The notes under the pieces: model-generated
The model's input: the letters and a program-made list of their open reading frames with translations, nothing else
Databases searched by the model: none
What the model was told of the DNA's origin: nothing
In this document: piece after piece, positions 33,608 through 41,317 of the stretch
Layout: every line of letters starts with the position of its first letter
Position numbering within the stretch: position 1 is the stretch's first letter
Translations under genes and position numbers: made by a program
Origin: Rhodobacterales bacterium
GTDB lineage: Bacteria; Pseudomonadota; Alphaproteobacteria; Rhodobacterales; Rhodobacteraceae
Length of the DNA stretch: 64,000 nucleotides
Assembly: GCA_002748265.1 (NCBI GenBank)
Contig: PDRY01000022.1
Coordinates: forward strand, 1 to 64,000
Direction of reading: 5' to 3'

Positions 33608-34053
33608 CAATCCTCTCCTCGCATGAGTGTGAAGAAATCGACCTTGGTGGCCGCGGCTTTCTGCGTCCGGGCCTGCCGAGCGGCGGCTTCCGCGTCGCGC
33701 AGCGGCTTGAGCACGGCGGCCTCCAGGGATGCGGCCTCTGCTCCTTGCATCAGGGCGTCGATCAACGCCGCCTGAAGGGCTTTGTCCTTGCTGCGGCCCT
33801 GCACATAGCCGTGGCCGACCGCGCCAGTTTCGGCGCGCACCGAACAGCGGGTGACGGTCACTTCGCCCAGGTTGAAGGGCGCACCTGTCGCGCCCGCACG
33901 CCCGCGCACAAGGCTGGTTCCCACTTCGGGCGCGCGCAGCACGTCGTAGGTGGGCGCCATCCCGGCGCTTTGCCACAGCGCGTCCAACGCGTGTGCATCG
34001 GCGCGGGCCAAAAGCCCCAGCCAGGCCTGTCGTTCGGTGTTGTGTTGCGACAT
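33607..34053 (-). CDS. phnG: PhnG2, C-P lyase subunit
   Basis: PhnG of 148 residues with APEVGTSLVRGRAGATG, FNLGEVTVTRCSV and GHGYVQGRSKDKA, the standard family core. It is first in the minus-strand operon phnG2-H2-I2-J2-K2-L2-N and is divergent from phnF2. The operator-like palindrome at 34063 lies only 10 bases before its start codon. Confidence 0.9.
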   Translation of the reverse strand: MSQHNTERQAWLGLLARADAHALDALWQSAGMAPTYDVLRAPEVGTSLVRGRAGATGAPFNLGEVTVTRCSVRAETGAVGHGYVQGRSKDKALQAALIDALMQGAEAASLEAAVLKPLRDAEAAARQARTQKAAATKVDFFTLMRGED

Positions 34054-34062
34054 CTCCGCCTC

Positions 34063-34082
34063 TTGTCTATTTTCCTAGACAA
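34063..34082. promoter_or_regulatory. Candidate PhnF2 operator
   Basis: TTGTCTA-TTTTCC-TAGACAA is a perfect 7-bp inverted repeat between phnG2 and phnF2. An extra half-site-like TATACAA follows at 34084. The half-sites resemble the GT-x-TA-x-AC type sequence bound by HutC-subfamily GntR proteins. It shares nothing with the module 1 palindrome, as expected if PhnF1 and PhnF2 recognise different sites. Confidence 0.7.
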
Positions 34083-34132
34083 CTATACAAATCTGCTATC
34101 CGATGCGCGGGCGCTCTGGCAACAGCGCAGAC

Positions 34133-34150
34133 ATGAAGATTTGGTGACAT
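34133..34150 (-). promoter_or_regulatory. Weak PhoB-box-like repeat before phnG2
   Basis: On the minus strand ATGTCAC-CAAA-TCTTCAT has 7-4-7 spacing with about 10 of 14 matches. It lies about 80 bases upstream of phnG2, just before the phnF2 start codon on the other strand. It is a tentative call. Confidence 0.25.
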
Positions 34151-34152
34151 CC

Positions 34153-34860
34153 ATGGCTCGTCCTGCTCTTTGGCGCGACATTCACGACAGTCTGAAGACC
34201 GATATCGCGGACGGTCTGTTCGGGGCGGGCGACAAGCTGCCGACCGAGGCCGCGCTTGCCGCGCGTTTCGGGGTCAATCGCCATACGGTGCGCCGGGCTC
34301 TGGCGGAACTGGCCGAAGCGGGCTTGGTGCGTTCGCGCCGAGGGGCGGGGGTGTTCGTGACCGAGCGCAAGATTCCCTATCCGATCGGCAAGCGCGTCCG
34401 GTTTCACCAGAACATTGCCGCTGTCGGCGGATTGCCGGGCCGGAGGTTTCGCACGCTTGAGACCCGCAAGCCGCGCCCCAGAGAGGCGGAGCATCTTGCA
34501 TTGCCTCAGGGCGCGTTGGTGCATGTTTGCGAAGGCGTTTCGACCGTGGATGGTCAACCGCTTGTGTGGTTTCGCGTGGCGTTCCCCGCCGACCGTCTGC
34601 CCGGCCTTTTGGAGGCCCTGCGCGATCAGGGCTCGATCACCCGCGCGTTGGCGGTCTGCGGCGTGCCGGATTACACGCGGGCCCGAACCTGGATGACCGC
34701 AGAAGAGGCCAGTGCCACGCTGGCGGCGGACCTGAACGTTCCAACGGGGGCCGCGCTTTTGCGCACGGATGCGGTGGGGGTCGACCCTGCAGGATGCCCT
34801 ATTGAATATGGCCGGAGCTGGTTCGTCGGCGCGCGCGTGGTGCTTTCGGGGGATTTCTAG
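34153..34860 (+). CDS. phnF: PhnF2, GntR/HutC-family repressor of module 2
   Basis: Regulator of 235 residues with the winged helix-turn-helix LPTEAALAARFGVNRHTVRR (about 27-46) and a UTRA domain. Its N-terminus (WRDIHDSLKTDIADGLFGAG) aligns with PhnF1 but overall the two are clearly different. It is divergent from the phnG2 operon across the TTGTCTA palindrome, which it probably binds. The start at 34153 is chosen; a GTG at 34144 is possible. Confidence 0.87.
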   Translation: MARPALWRDIHDSLKTDIADGLFGAGDKLPTEAALAARFGVNRHTVRRALAELAEAGLVRSRRGAGVFVTERKIPYPIGKRVRFHQNIAAVGGLPGRRFRTLETRKPRPREAEHLALPQGALVHVCEGVSTVDGQPLVWFRVAFPADRLPGLLEALRDQGSITRALAVCGVPDYTRARTWMTAEEASATLAADLNVPTGAALLRTDAVGVDPAGCPIEYGRSWFVGARVVLSGDF

Positions 34861-34952
34861 GCTCTTGCCTTGCGGGGCAGGTGACGGGGTTCAGCGCCCC
34901 GCGCCGAGGGCCCATCTTACGCAAATCACACCGTTGATCGGCGGACTGACAT

Positions 34953-34992
34953 TTGACTGATTTTGCCACATGGAGTAGAACAAAATAAGAAC
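34953..34992 (+). promoter_or_regulatory. SOS promoter with LexA box before imuA
   Basis: GAACAAAATAAGAAC (34978-34992) is a perfect GAAC-N7-GAAC, the alphaproteobacterial LexA box. TTGACT (34953-34958) and TAGAAC (34976-34981) are 17 bases apart and form a good sigma-70 promoter, so the LexA box overlaps the -10 element. DNA-damage induction of the downstream cassette follows from this. Confidence 0.9.
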
Positions 34993-35010
34993 ATATGGAA
35001 TCGGTCTTCT

Positions 35011-35688
35011 ATGATGCCTCTCGAAGCGCGAAAGCTTTTGGCCGGGCATGTGCCGCACTTACCCCAAGAGGCGCATACCCTGTCCGAAGTCTTTTCGGAC
35101 AAGGCGGTTGATGCCGCCGCCGTTGGATTTGTCCTGACGCGCCTGCCGCGCCATCAGGCACCTGTCCTGTGGGTCCAGGACCGTGTGTCACGCAAAGAGG
35201 CCGGGCGCCCCTGTCTGGCGGGGATCGGCCCGGAACGGCCGGTGATCCTGATGAATGTATCGCGGGCCACGGATGTGCTTTGGGCGATGGAGGAGGGGGT
35301 GAGATGCAAGGCATTGAGCGCTGTCATCGGAGAGATTTGGGGCGTGCCTCGGGCGCTCGACTTCACCGCGACCAAGCGGCTTGCCCTGCGCTCCGAGACT
35401 GCGGGGGTGCCGTGTTGGCTGATCCGCCGCGCGGCATCGCCCGATCTCAGCGCGGCGCGGGACCGCTGGCGAGTGTGCTCACGGCCTGCGATCCCGCATC
35501 CGCACGATCCTCAGGCCCCCGGTCTTCCGCGATGGTCGGTCGATCTGTTCCGCTCCCGCCGGTCGAAGCCGGGCCAATGGGTGGCAACCTATGACCGGGC
35601 GTCGGATCGTGTCGATTTCGCTGCCCCGGTTCGCGATGGATCGTTGGCAGAAAGAGAGGGAGCGGCAAGGCACGCCATCGCCGGATGA
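35011..35688 (+). CDS. imuA: ImuA, RecA-like accessory protein of the mutagenesis cassette
   Basis: SulA/RecA-like protein of 225 residues found before imuB and dnaE2 in SOS mutagenesis cassettes. Visible features include HTLSEVFSDKAVDAAAVGFV, a strand PVLWVQDR and RPVILMNVSRATDVLWAMEE. It probably assists ImuB and DnaE2 in bypass synthesis. ATG at 35011 or 35014 is used. The 3' part overlaps imuB by 98 bases in another frame, a long but intact overlap. Confidence 0.82.
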   Translation: MMPLEARKLLAGHVPHLPQEAHTLSEVFSDKAVDAAAVGFVLTRLPRHQAPVLWVQDRVSRKEAGRPCLAGIGPERPVILMNVSRATDVLWAMEEGVRCKALSAVIGEIWGVPRALDFTATKRLALRSETAGVPCWLIRRAASPDLSAARDRWRVCSRPAIPHPHDPQAPGLPRWSVDLFRSRRSKPGQWVATYDRASDRVDFAAPVRDGSLAEREGAARHAIAG

Positions 35689-37123
35689 TATTCCTGTCGC
35701 CTTGGCCCGCGAGGGGCAGCATGGGCCGGTTGTGCATGGGGTGAACCGCGCGGCACGGCTGAATGGGATCACACCGGGCGCGCGAATTGTCGATATGCGG
35801 GCGATCTGCCCGGAGCTGCAGGTCGAATATGCGGAGCTGGCCGGAGACCGGGCGGCTCTGGACAGGCTCGTCCTGTGGGCGCGTCGGTGGTGCCCATGGA
35901 CGGTGCGCGATGGCGATGACGGCCTGATCCTGGACACGACCGGGTCGGATCACCTGCTGGGTGGGGAGGCCGCCATGCTGGCCGAGATGGAAGCGCAACT
36001 GGCCGTCTTGGGTTTTGACGCGCAACTGGCGGTGGCGCCCACATGGGGCGCGGCCTGGGCTCTTGCACGGTTTGGTCCTCTCAGATCGGTGTGCCCGGCT
36101 GACGACGTGGCGCAGGAGCTTGCCGCGCTCCCCGTCATCGGGCTGCGCCTTGAGCCGCCGACTGTTCAGCTTTTGCATCGGTTGGGGTTGAAGACCATCG
36201 GCGCCTTGATGGAAGTTCCGCGCCTGTCCCTGGCTCGGCGCTTCGCCAGAGCGGGACTGCGCGCCAATCCTCTCATGCGGCTGGATCAGGCCGTGGGCAA
36301 ACTGGCCGAGCCGGTGGCAAGCGCCGATGCACCCCCGCGGTTTCGGGTGCAAAGCCGTCTGCCAGAGCCGATCTTTGATCCGGCGCCGCATCTGCCAGAG
36401 CTGTGTGAGGAGCTGTGCAGCAGTCTGAATCGGGCAGGGATGGGGTGCCGCCGGTTGCGTTTGACGGTCTATCGCACCGATGGAGACGTGAGCCGGGTGA
36501 GCGTCGCGACTACGGCGCTCACCTGCGATGCTGTGCATTTGCACAGCCTGTTCCGTGACAAGATTGAGCGGATCAACCCCGGTTTCGGCTTTGATCTGCT
36601 CACGCTTGACGCGGGCGGGGTGGAGCAGATGCAGGCGCAACAACCTCGGCTGGATGGTCCGCCGCAGGATGATCTTGGCTTGGCGCGGCTGATCGACCGG
36701 TTGGGGGCGAAGTTCGGTGCGCAGGCAGTCACCCGGCCCGTTTTGCGGGAAAGCCATGTTCCCGAACGGGCCGAAGCGCATCTGCCCGCTTTCGGGGGCG
36801 CCGTTGAGACCGCGCCAGCTCCGTTGCAAGAGCGCCCCATCCGCCTTTTTGACCACCCTGAGGAAATCCGTGTGCTCTATGCCGTTCCCGAAGGGCCTCC
36901 GGCGCAGTTTGTCTGGCGGCGACAGACCCGGCGGGTGGTGCGCTATGCCGGGCCGGAACGGATCGCGCCGGAATGGTGGCAGGATCGGCCGGGCACCCGT
37001 CTGCGGGACTACTTCAAGATCGAGGACCAGAATGGGCAGCGTTTCTGGCTCTATCGCGAAGGGCTGCACGGCGACGGGCGCGGAGGAGACCCGCGTTGGT
37101 TCATACACGGGAGCTTCGCCTGA
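35591..37123 (+). CDS. imuB: ImuB, Y-family polymerase-like protein
   Basis: Y-family DNA polymerase homologue of 510 residues that acts as an adaptor for DnaE2 and the beta clamp. The start MTGRRIVSISLPRFAMDRW replaces the usual catalytic D-x-D segment, and the LDTTGSDHLLGGE region lacks the S-x-D-E-x-x-L-D active site, so it should lack polymerase activity, as known for the family. The little-finger-like domain follows. dnaE2 begins in its stop codon. Confidence 0.88.
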   Translation: MTGRRIVSISLPRFAMDRWQKERERQGTPSPDDIPVALAREGQHGPVVHGVNRAARLNGITPGARIVDMRAICPELQVEYAELAGDRAALDRLVLWARRWCPWTVRDGDDGLILDTTGSDHLLGGEAAMLAEMEAQLAVLGFDAQLAVAPTWGAAWALARFGPLRSVCPADDVAQELAALPVIGLRLEPPTVQLLHRLGLKTIGALMEVPRLSLARRFARAGLRANPLMRLDQAVGKLAEPVASADAPPRFRVQSRLPEPIFDPAPHLPELCEELCSSLNRAGMGCRRLRLTVYRTDGDVSRVSVATTALTCDAVHLHSLFRDKIERINPGFGFDLLTLDAGGVEQMQAQQPRLDGPPQDDLGLARLIDRLGAKFGAQAVTRPVLRESHVPERAEAHLPAFGGAVETAPAPLQERPIRLFDHPEEIRVLYAVPEGPPAQFVWRRQTRRVVRYAGPERIAPEWWQDRPGTRLRDYFKIEDQNGQRFWLYREGLHGDGRGGDPRWFIHGSFA

Positions 37124-40100
37124 TGCCCGATATGGACAACCAACGCCCAAGGCGCACGATTGAGGAACCGTTCCAGCCCAACCCGCGCGCGGATTATGTC
37201 GAGCTGGGGCTGACCACCTGCTTTTCCTTTCTGCGCGGCGCGTCCGATGCGGTCGATCTGGCGGCCACCGCCAACCGGCTGGGTTATGATAAACTGGGCT
37301 GCGCGGACCTGAACACCATGGCGGGGGTGGTGCGGTTGCATGCCGAAGCGCGAAAGGCCTGCATCACCCCCGTGATCGGCTGCCGCCTGCGTCTCGTGAG
37401 CGGGGAGGAGTTTCTAGCCTACCCGCGCGACCGGGAGGCTTATGGGCAGCTGTGCATGCTCTTGTCCAAGGGCAAGATGCAGGACACCAACGGCGACTGG
37501 CAGGACAAGGGCGCCTGTGACATCACGCTGGACGATCTGGCGGCCCATTCTGCCGGGGTGCAGCTGATCGCCATCCCGGGCCCGCAGGTGTCTGTGCTTG
37601 CGACGGGGCTGAGGAGGCTCTGTCGCGCCCTGCCAACGCTGAAACATATCGCAGTCAGCTATCTTTATCGCGGGGACGACCGGGCACGGATCAACGCTCT
37701 TGATGCGCTTGCCCAGACGCATGGCCTGACGATCCTGGCGACGAACGATGTGCGTTACCACATCCCAGATCGGCGGCCCCTGCAGGATGTGATGACCTGC
37801 ATTTTGCACAAAACGACGATCCACAAGGCGGGGTTCTTGCTGGATGCCAATGCCGAACGGCACCTGAAATCCCCGGCTGATATGGTGCGGCTGTTTGCCG
37901 ATTGGCCCCACGCGATCCGCGCCACGCGCGAGGTGGCGGAGGCATGCCGTTTCGACCTGAGAGAGCTGTCCTACGAATACCCAACGGAGACCGTCCCCCA
38001 CGGGTATACGCCCCAAGACTATCTGAAGGAGCTGACATGGAAAGGGGCGGCATGGCGCTATCCGGAAGGCGTGCCCGGCGATGTCAGGGCGAGCCTTGAA
38101 AAGGAACTGGCCCTGATCGGCAAGCTGAACATTTCCAAGTATTTCCTGACCATCCGCCACATCGTCGACTATGCCCGACACGAGGCCACCCCCCCGATCC
38201 TGTGTCAGGGGCGCGGCTCGGCGGCCAATTCTGCCGTTTGCTATGTGCTGGGCATCACCGCCGTGGACCCGGCGACAAACGATCTTCTGTTCGAGCGTTT
38301 CATCAGCGAAGAGCGCAAAGAGCCCCCCGATATCGACGTCGATTTTGAACACGAACGGCGCGAGGAGGTGATCCAGCACATCTACGACAAATACGGGCGC
38401 GACCGGGCGGCGCTTTGTGCCACGGTGATCCATTACCGCCCGCGCATGGCAGTGCGCGAGGTCGGAAAGGTCATGGGGCTGAGCGAGGACATCACCTCGG
38501 CTCTGGCCAAGACGATCTGGGGGTCATGGGGCAAGGAGGTCGGCGCGCGCGAGGCGGCAGAGGCGGGCATCGACCTGACCGACCCGCTGATGGCGCGCAC
38601 TATCAAGCTGGCCGACCAGATGATCGGAATGCCGCGTCATCTGGGCCAGCACGTGGGCGGGTTCATCCTGACCGAACACCCTCTGATCCAGACGGTGCCC
38701 ATCGGCAACGGCGCCATGCCGGACCGATCCTTCATCGAATGGGATAAGGATGACATCGACGAATTGCGCATCCTCAAAGTCGATGTGCTGGCGTTGGGCA
38801 TGCTGACCTGCATTCGCAAGGCGTTCGACCTGATCAAGGCGCATCACGGGCAAACCCACACGCTTGCCAGCATCCCGCAGGAGGACGGGGCCGTCTATGA
38901 CATGCTCTGCAGGGGCGACAGCCTGGGGGTGTTTCAGGTCGAAAGCCGGGCGCAGATGAATATGCTGCCCCGCCTGAAGCCGCGCACTTTCTACGATCTG
39001 GTCATTCAGGTCGCCATCGTCCGCCCAGGCCCCATTCAGGGGGATATGGTCCACCCCTATTTGCGGCGGCGCCATGGGGTGGAGCCCGAAGATTACCCCT
39101 CTCCGGGGCCGGAGCATGACCCCGACGAGCTGCGCAAGGTTCTCTCACGCACCAAAGGCGTTCCGATCTTTCAGGAACAGGCGATGAAAATTGCCATGGT
39201 CGCGGCAGAGTTCAGCCCGGATGAGGCCAACCAGCTGCGCAAGGCCATGGCGACGTTCCGTTCGCGCGGAACGATCGGTGAACTGGAGGACAAGATGGTC
39301 AGTCGCATGATCCGGCGCGGCTATGATCCCGAATTTGCGCAGCGGTGTTTCAACCAGATCAAGGGGTTTGGCGATTACGGATTTCCCGAAAGCCACGCGG
39401 CCAGTTTTGCGCATCTGGTTTATGTCTCAAGCTGGATCAAGTGCCACTACCCGGATGTATTCTGCGCGGCGCTGCTCAATTCCCAGCCCATGGGGTTCTA
39501 TGCGCCTGCTCAGATCGTGCGCGATGCCCGCGAACATGGGGTCATCGTCCAGCCTGCAGATGTGAATTACAGCGACTGGGACACGACACTGGAGCCGCTC
39601 GGCGCTCGCGGTTTCGCTGTTCGGCTGGGTTTGCGACAAGTGGATGGGATCCGGCAGGCTGTGGCCGCGCGGATCATGGCAGAGCGGGATAACCCCTTCA
39701 CCGATCTGGCCGATCTGAAACAGCGCGCGGATGTGGATGCGGGCACGATCCGCCGCCTGGCCGCCGCCGATGGGTTTCGGTCCATGGGGCTGGACCGCCG
39801 TCAGGCGCTATGGGACTCGCAGGCGCTGAAGGACGCCCCGGATCTGCCGCTGTTTCGCGACGCCCGGGACGAGGGCGAAGAGGTCCGGTTCGGCCTTCCG
39901 CAGATGCCGCTTTGCGAACATGTGGTTGCGGATTACCAGACCACCCGCCTGTCGCTGAAAGCGCACCCCATGTCCTTTCTGCGCCGCAGCCTGTCGGCGC
40001 AAGGCTATCGCCCCACGGCGGCCTTGGAAGATATGCGCAGCGGACAGGCGGTCCGGCTGGCCGGGATCGTCCTGATCCGTCAACGCCCCGGCAGCGCCAA

Positions 40101-40422
40101 AGGGGTGTGCTTTATCACGTTGGAGGATGAAACCGGCGTGGCCAATCTGGTGGTCTGGCCCAAGGTGATGACCGCGTTTCGCAAGGCGATCATGCAGGCC
40201 AGGATCCTGGATGTGCGGGGCGTGGTGCAGCGCAGCGATGATGTGATTCATATCGTGGCGCATCACCTGACGGACCGCAGCGATGTTCTGCATCGCCTAT
40301 CTGATGACACGATCCGCCCGCCGCTGGCGCGCGCGGATGAGATCGCAAAGGCCCTGCCGCACGCCCCGCACGGCCATCCGCGCAATGTCCGCGTGATCCC
40401 CAAATCGCGGGATTTCCATTAG
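37123..40422 (+). CDS. dnaE2: DnaE2 (ImuC), error-prone DNA polymerase III alpha subunit
   Basis: C-family polymerase of 1099 residues used for translesion synthesis. An N-terminal PHP domain (YVELGLTTCFSFLRGASDAV) is followed by the palm with CQGRGSAANS and the catalytic PPDIDVDF (Asp403, Asp405), then the fingers, a helix-hairpin-helix region and a C-terminal OB fold (AVRLAGIVLIRQRPGSAKGV). The order imuA-imuB-dnaE2 and the LexA box support SOS control. No damage to the frame is seen. Confidence 0.94.
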   Translation: MPDMDNQRPRRTIEEPFQPNPRADYVELGLTTCFSFLRGASDAVDLAATANRLGYDKLGCADLNTMAGVVRLHAEARKACITPVIGCRLRLVSGEEFLAYPRDREAYGQLCMLLSKGKMQDTNGDWQDKGACDITLDDLAAHSAGVQLIAIPGPQVSVLATGLRRLCRALPTLKHIAVSYLYRGDDRARINALDALAQTHGLTILATNDVRYHIPDRRPLQDVMTCILHKTTIHKAGFLLDANAERHLKSPADMVRLFADWPHAIRATREVAEACRFDLRELSYEYPTETVPHGYTPQDYLKELTWKGAAWRYPEGVPGDVRASLEKELALIGKLNISKYFLTIRHIVDYARHEATPPILCQGRGSAANSAVCYVLGITAVDPATNDLLFERFISEERKEPPDIDVDFEHERREEVIQHIYDKYGRDRAALCATVIHYRPRMAVREVGKVMGLSEDITSALAKTIWGSWGKEVGAREAAEAGIDLTDPLMARTIKLADQMIGMPRHLGQHVGGFILTEHPLIQTVPIGNGAMPDRSFIEWDKDDIDELRILKVDVLALGMLTCIRKAFDLIKAHHGQTHTLASIPQEDGAVYDMLCRGDSLGVFQVESRAQMNMLPRLKPRTFYDLVIQVAIVRPGPIQGDMVHPYLRRRHGVEPEDYPSPGPEHDPDELRKVLSRTKGVPIFQEQAMKIAMVAAEFSPDEANQLRKAMATFRSRGTIGELEDKMVSRMIRRGYDPEFAQRCFNQIKGFGDYGFPESHAASFAHLVYVSSWIKCHYPDVFCAALLNSQPMGFYAPAQIVRDAREHGVIVQPADVNYSDWDTTLEPLGARGFAVRLGLRQVDGIRQAVAARIMAERDNPFTDLADLKQRADVDAGTIRRLAAADGFRSMGLDRRQALWDSQALKDAPDLPLFRDARDEGEEVRFGLPQMPLCEHVVADYQTTRLSLKAHPMSFLRRSLSAQGYRPTAALEDMRSGQAVRLAGIVLIRQRPGSAKGVCFITLEDETGVANLVVWPKVMTAFRKAIMQARILDVRGVVQRSDDVIHIVAHHLTDRSDVLHRLSDDTIRPPLARADEIAKALPHAPHGHPRNVRVIPKSRDFH

Positions 40423-40576
40423 CGGGAGACATGGCATCTGGGCCATCATGACCGGTGCCCTTTCAGGCCGTGCACGCATGGGAAACCGGTCTTCGTTCCG
40501 CGCCGCCGTTGCGGGTTTCTATTTGCGATCTCGGGGCCTAGTGTGACGTGGCAACATTCGCTCTGGATCGGGAATT

Positions 40577-41314
40577 ATGACCGGCTCACCACATATTGCG
40601 CCCGGCTCCGTGCCCCCCGCTTTTCGCGCGTCGGGCCTGTGCAAGACCTACGGCGAAGGGGCGGCGACCGTCCATGCGCTGCGCAATGTGTCCCTGACCA
40701 TCCCCGAAGGCGAGCTGGTTGTGTTGTTGGGGCCCTCGGGCAGCGGGAAATCGACGTTCCTGAACATCATCGGCGGGTTGGACAGTGCGACGACCGGCGA
40801 AGCCTGGTTCCGTGACAAATGCCTGACCTCGATGGGGCGGCGCGATCTCACCCGGTATCGCCGCGACCATGTGGGCTTTGTGTTCCAGTTCTACAACCTG
40901 ATGCCCTCGCTCACCGCGCGTGAAAACGTCGAACTGGTGACCGAGATCGCCAAGAACCCGATCCCGCCCGAAGACGCGCTTGAGCTTGTCGGTCTGGGTG
41001 GGCGGCTGGACCATTTCCCCGCTCAGATGTCGGGGGGAGAACAGCAGCGCGTGGCCATTGCCCGCGCCATCGCCAAGCAGCCTGACGTCCTGTTTTGCGA
41101 TGAGCCGACCGGGGCGCTGGACAGTGCCACCGGACGCGCGGTGCTGGCGGCTCTGGACGATGTGAACCGGCGGCTGGGCACAACGATCTTGATCGTCACC
41201 CATGCGGCGGCCACGGCGGGAATGGCCCACCGGGTGCTGCGTTTTGCCGATGGTCAGGTCCAGGGGGAGGACGTGAACACCAACCGCGCCTCAGCGCAGG
41301 AGATCGAGTGGTAA
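40577..41314 (+). CDS. MacB/LolD-type ABC transporter ATPase
   Basis: ATPase of 245 residues with Walker [25 protein letters not shown], signature MSGGEQQR and Walker [13 protein letters not shown], typical of the LolD/MacB/FtsE branch that drives mechanotransmission rather than classical export. It is the first gene of a three-gene operon with an FtsX-like permease and an adaptor. The 154 bases before it hold no gene and probably the promoter. Confidence 0.88.
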   Translation: MTGSPHIAPGSVPPAFRASGLCKTYGEGAATVHALRNVSLTIPEGELVVLLGPSGSGKSTFLNIIGGLDSATTGEAWFRDKCLTSMGRRDLTRYRRDHVGFVFQFYNLMPSLTARENVELVTEIAKNPIPPEDALELVGLGGRLDHFPAQMSGGEQQRVAIARAIAKQPDVLFCDEPTGALDSATGRAVLAALDDVNRRLGTTILIVTHAAATAGMAHRVLRFADGQVQGEDVNTNRASAQEIEW

Positions 41315-41317
41315 CCG

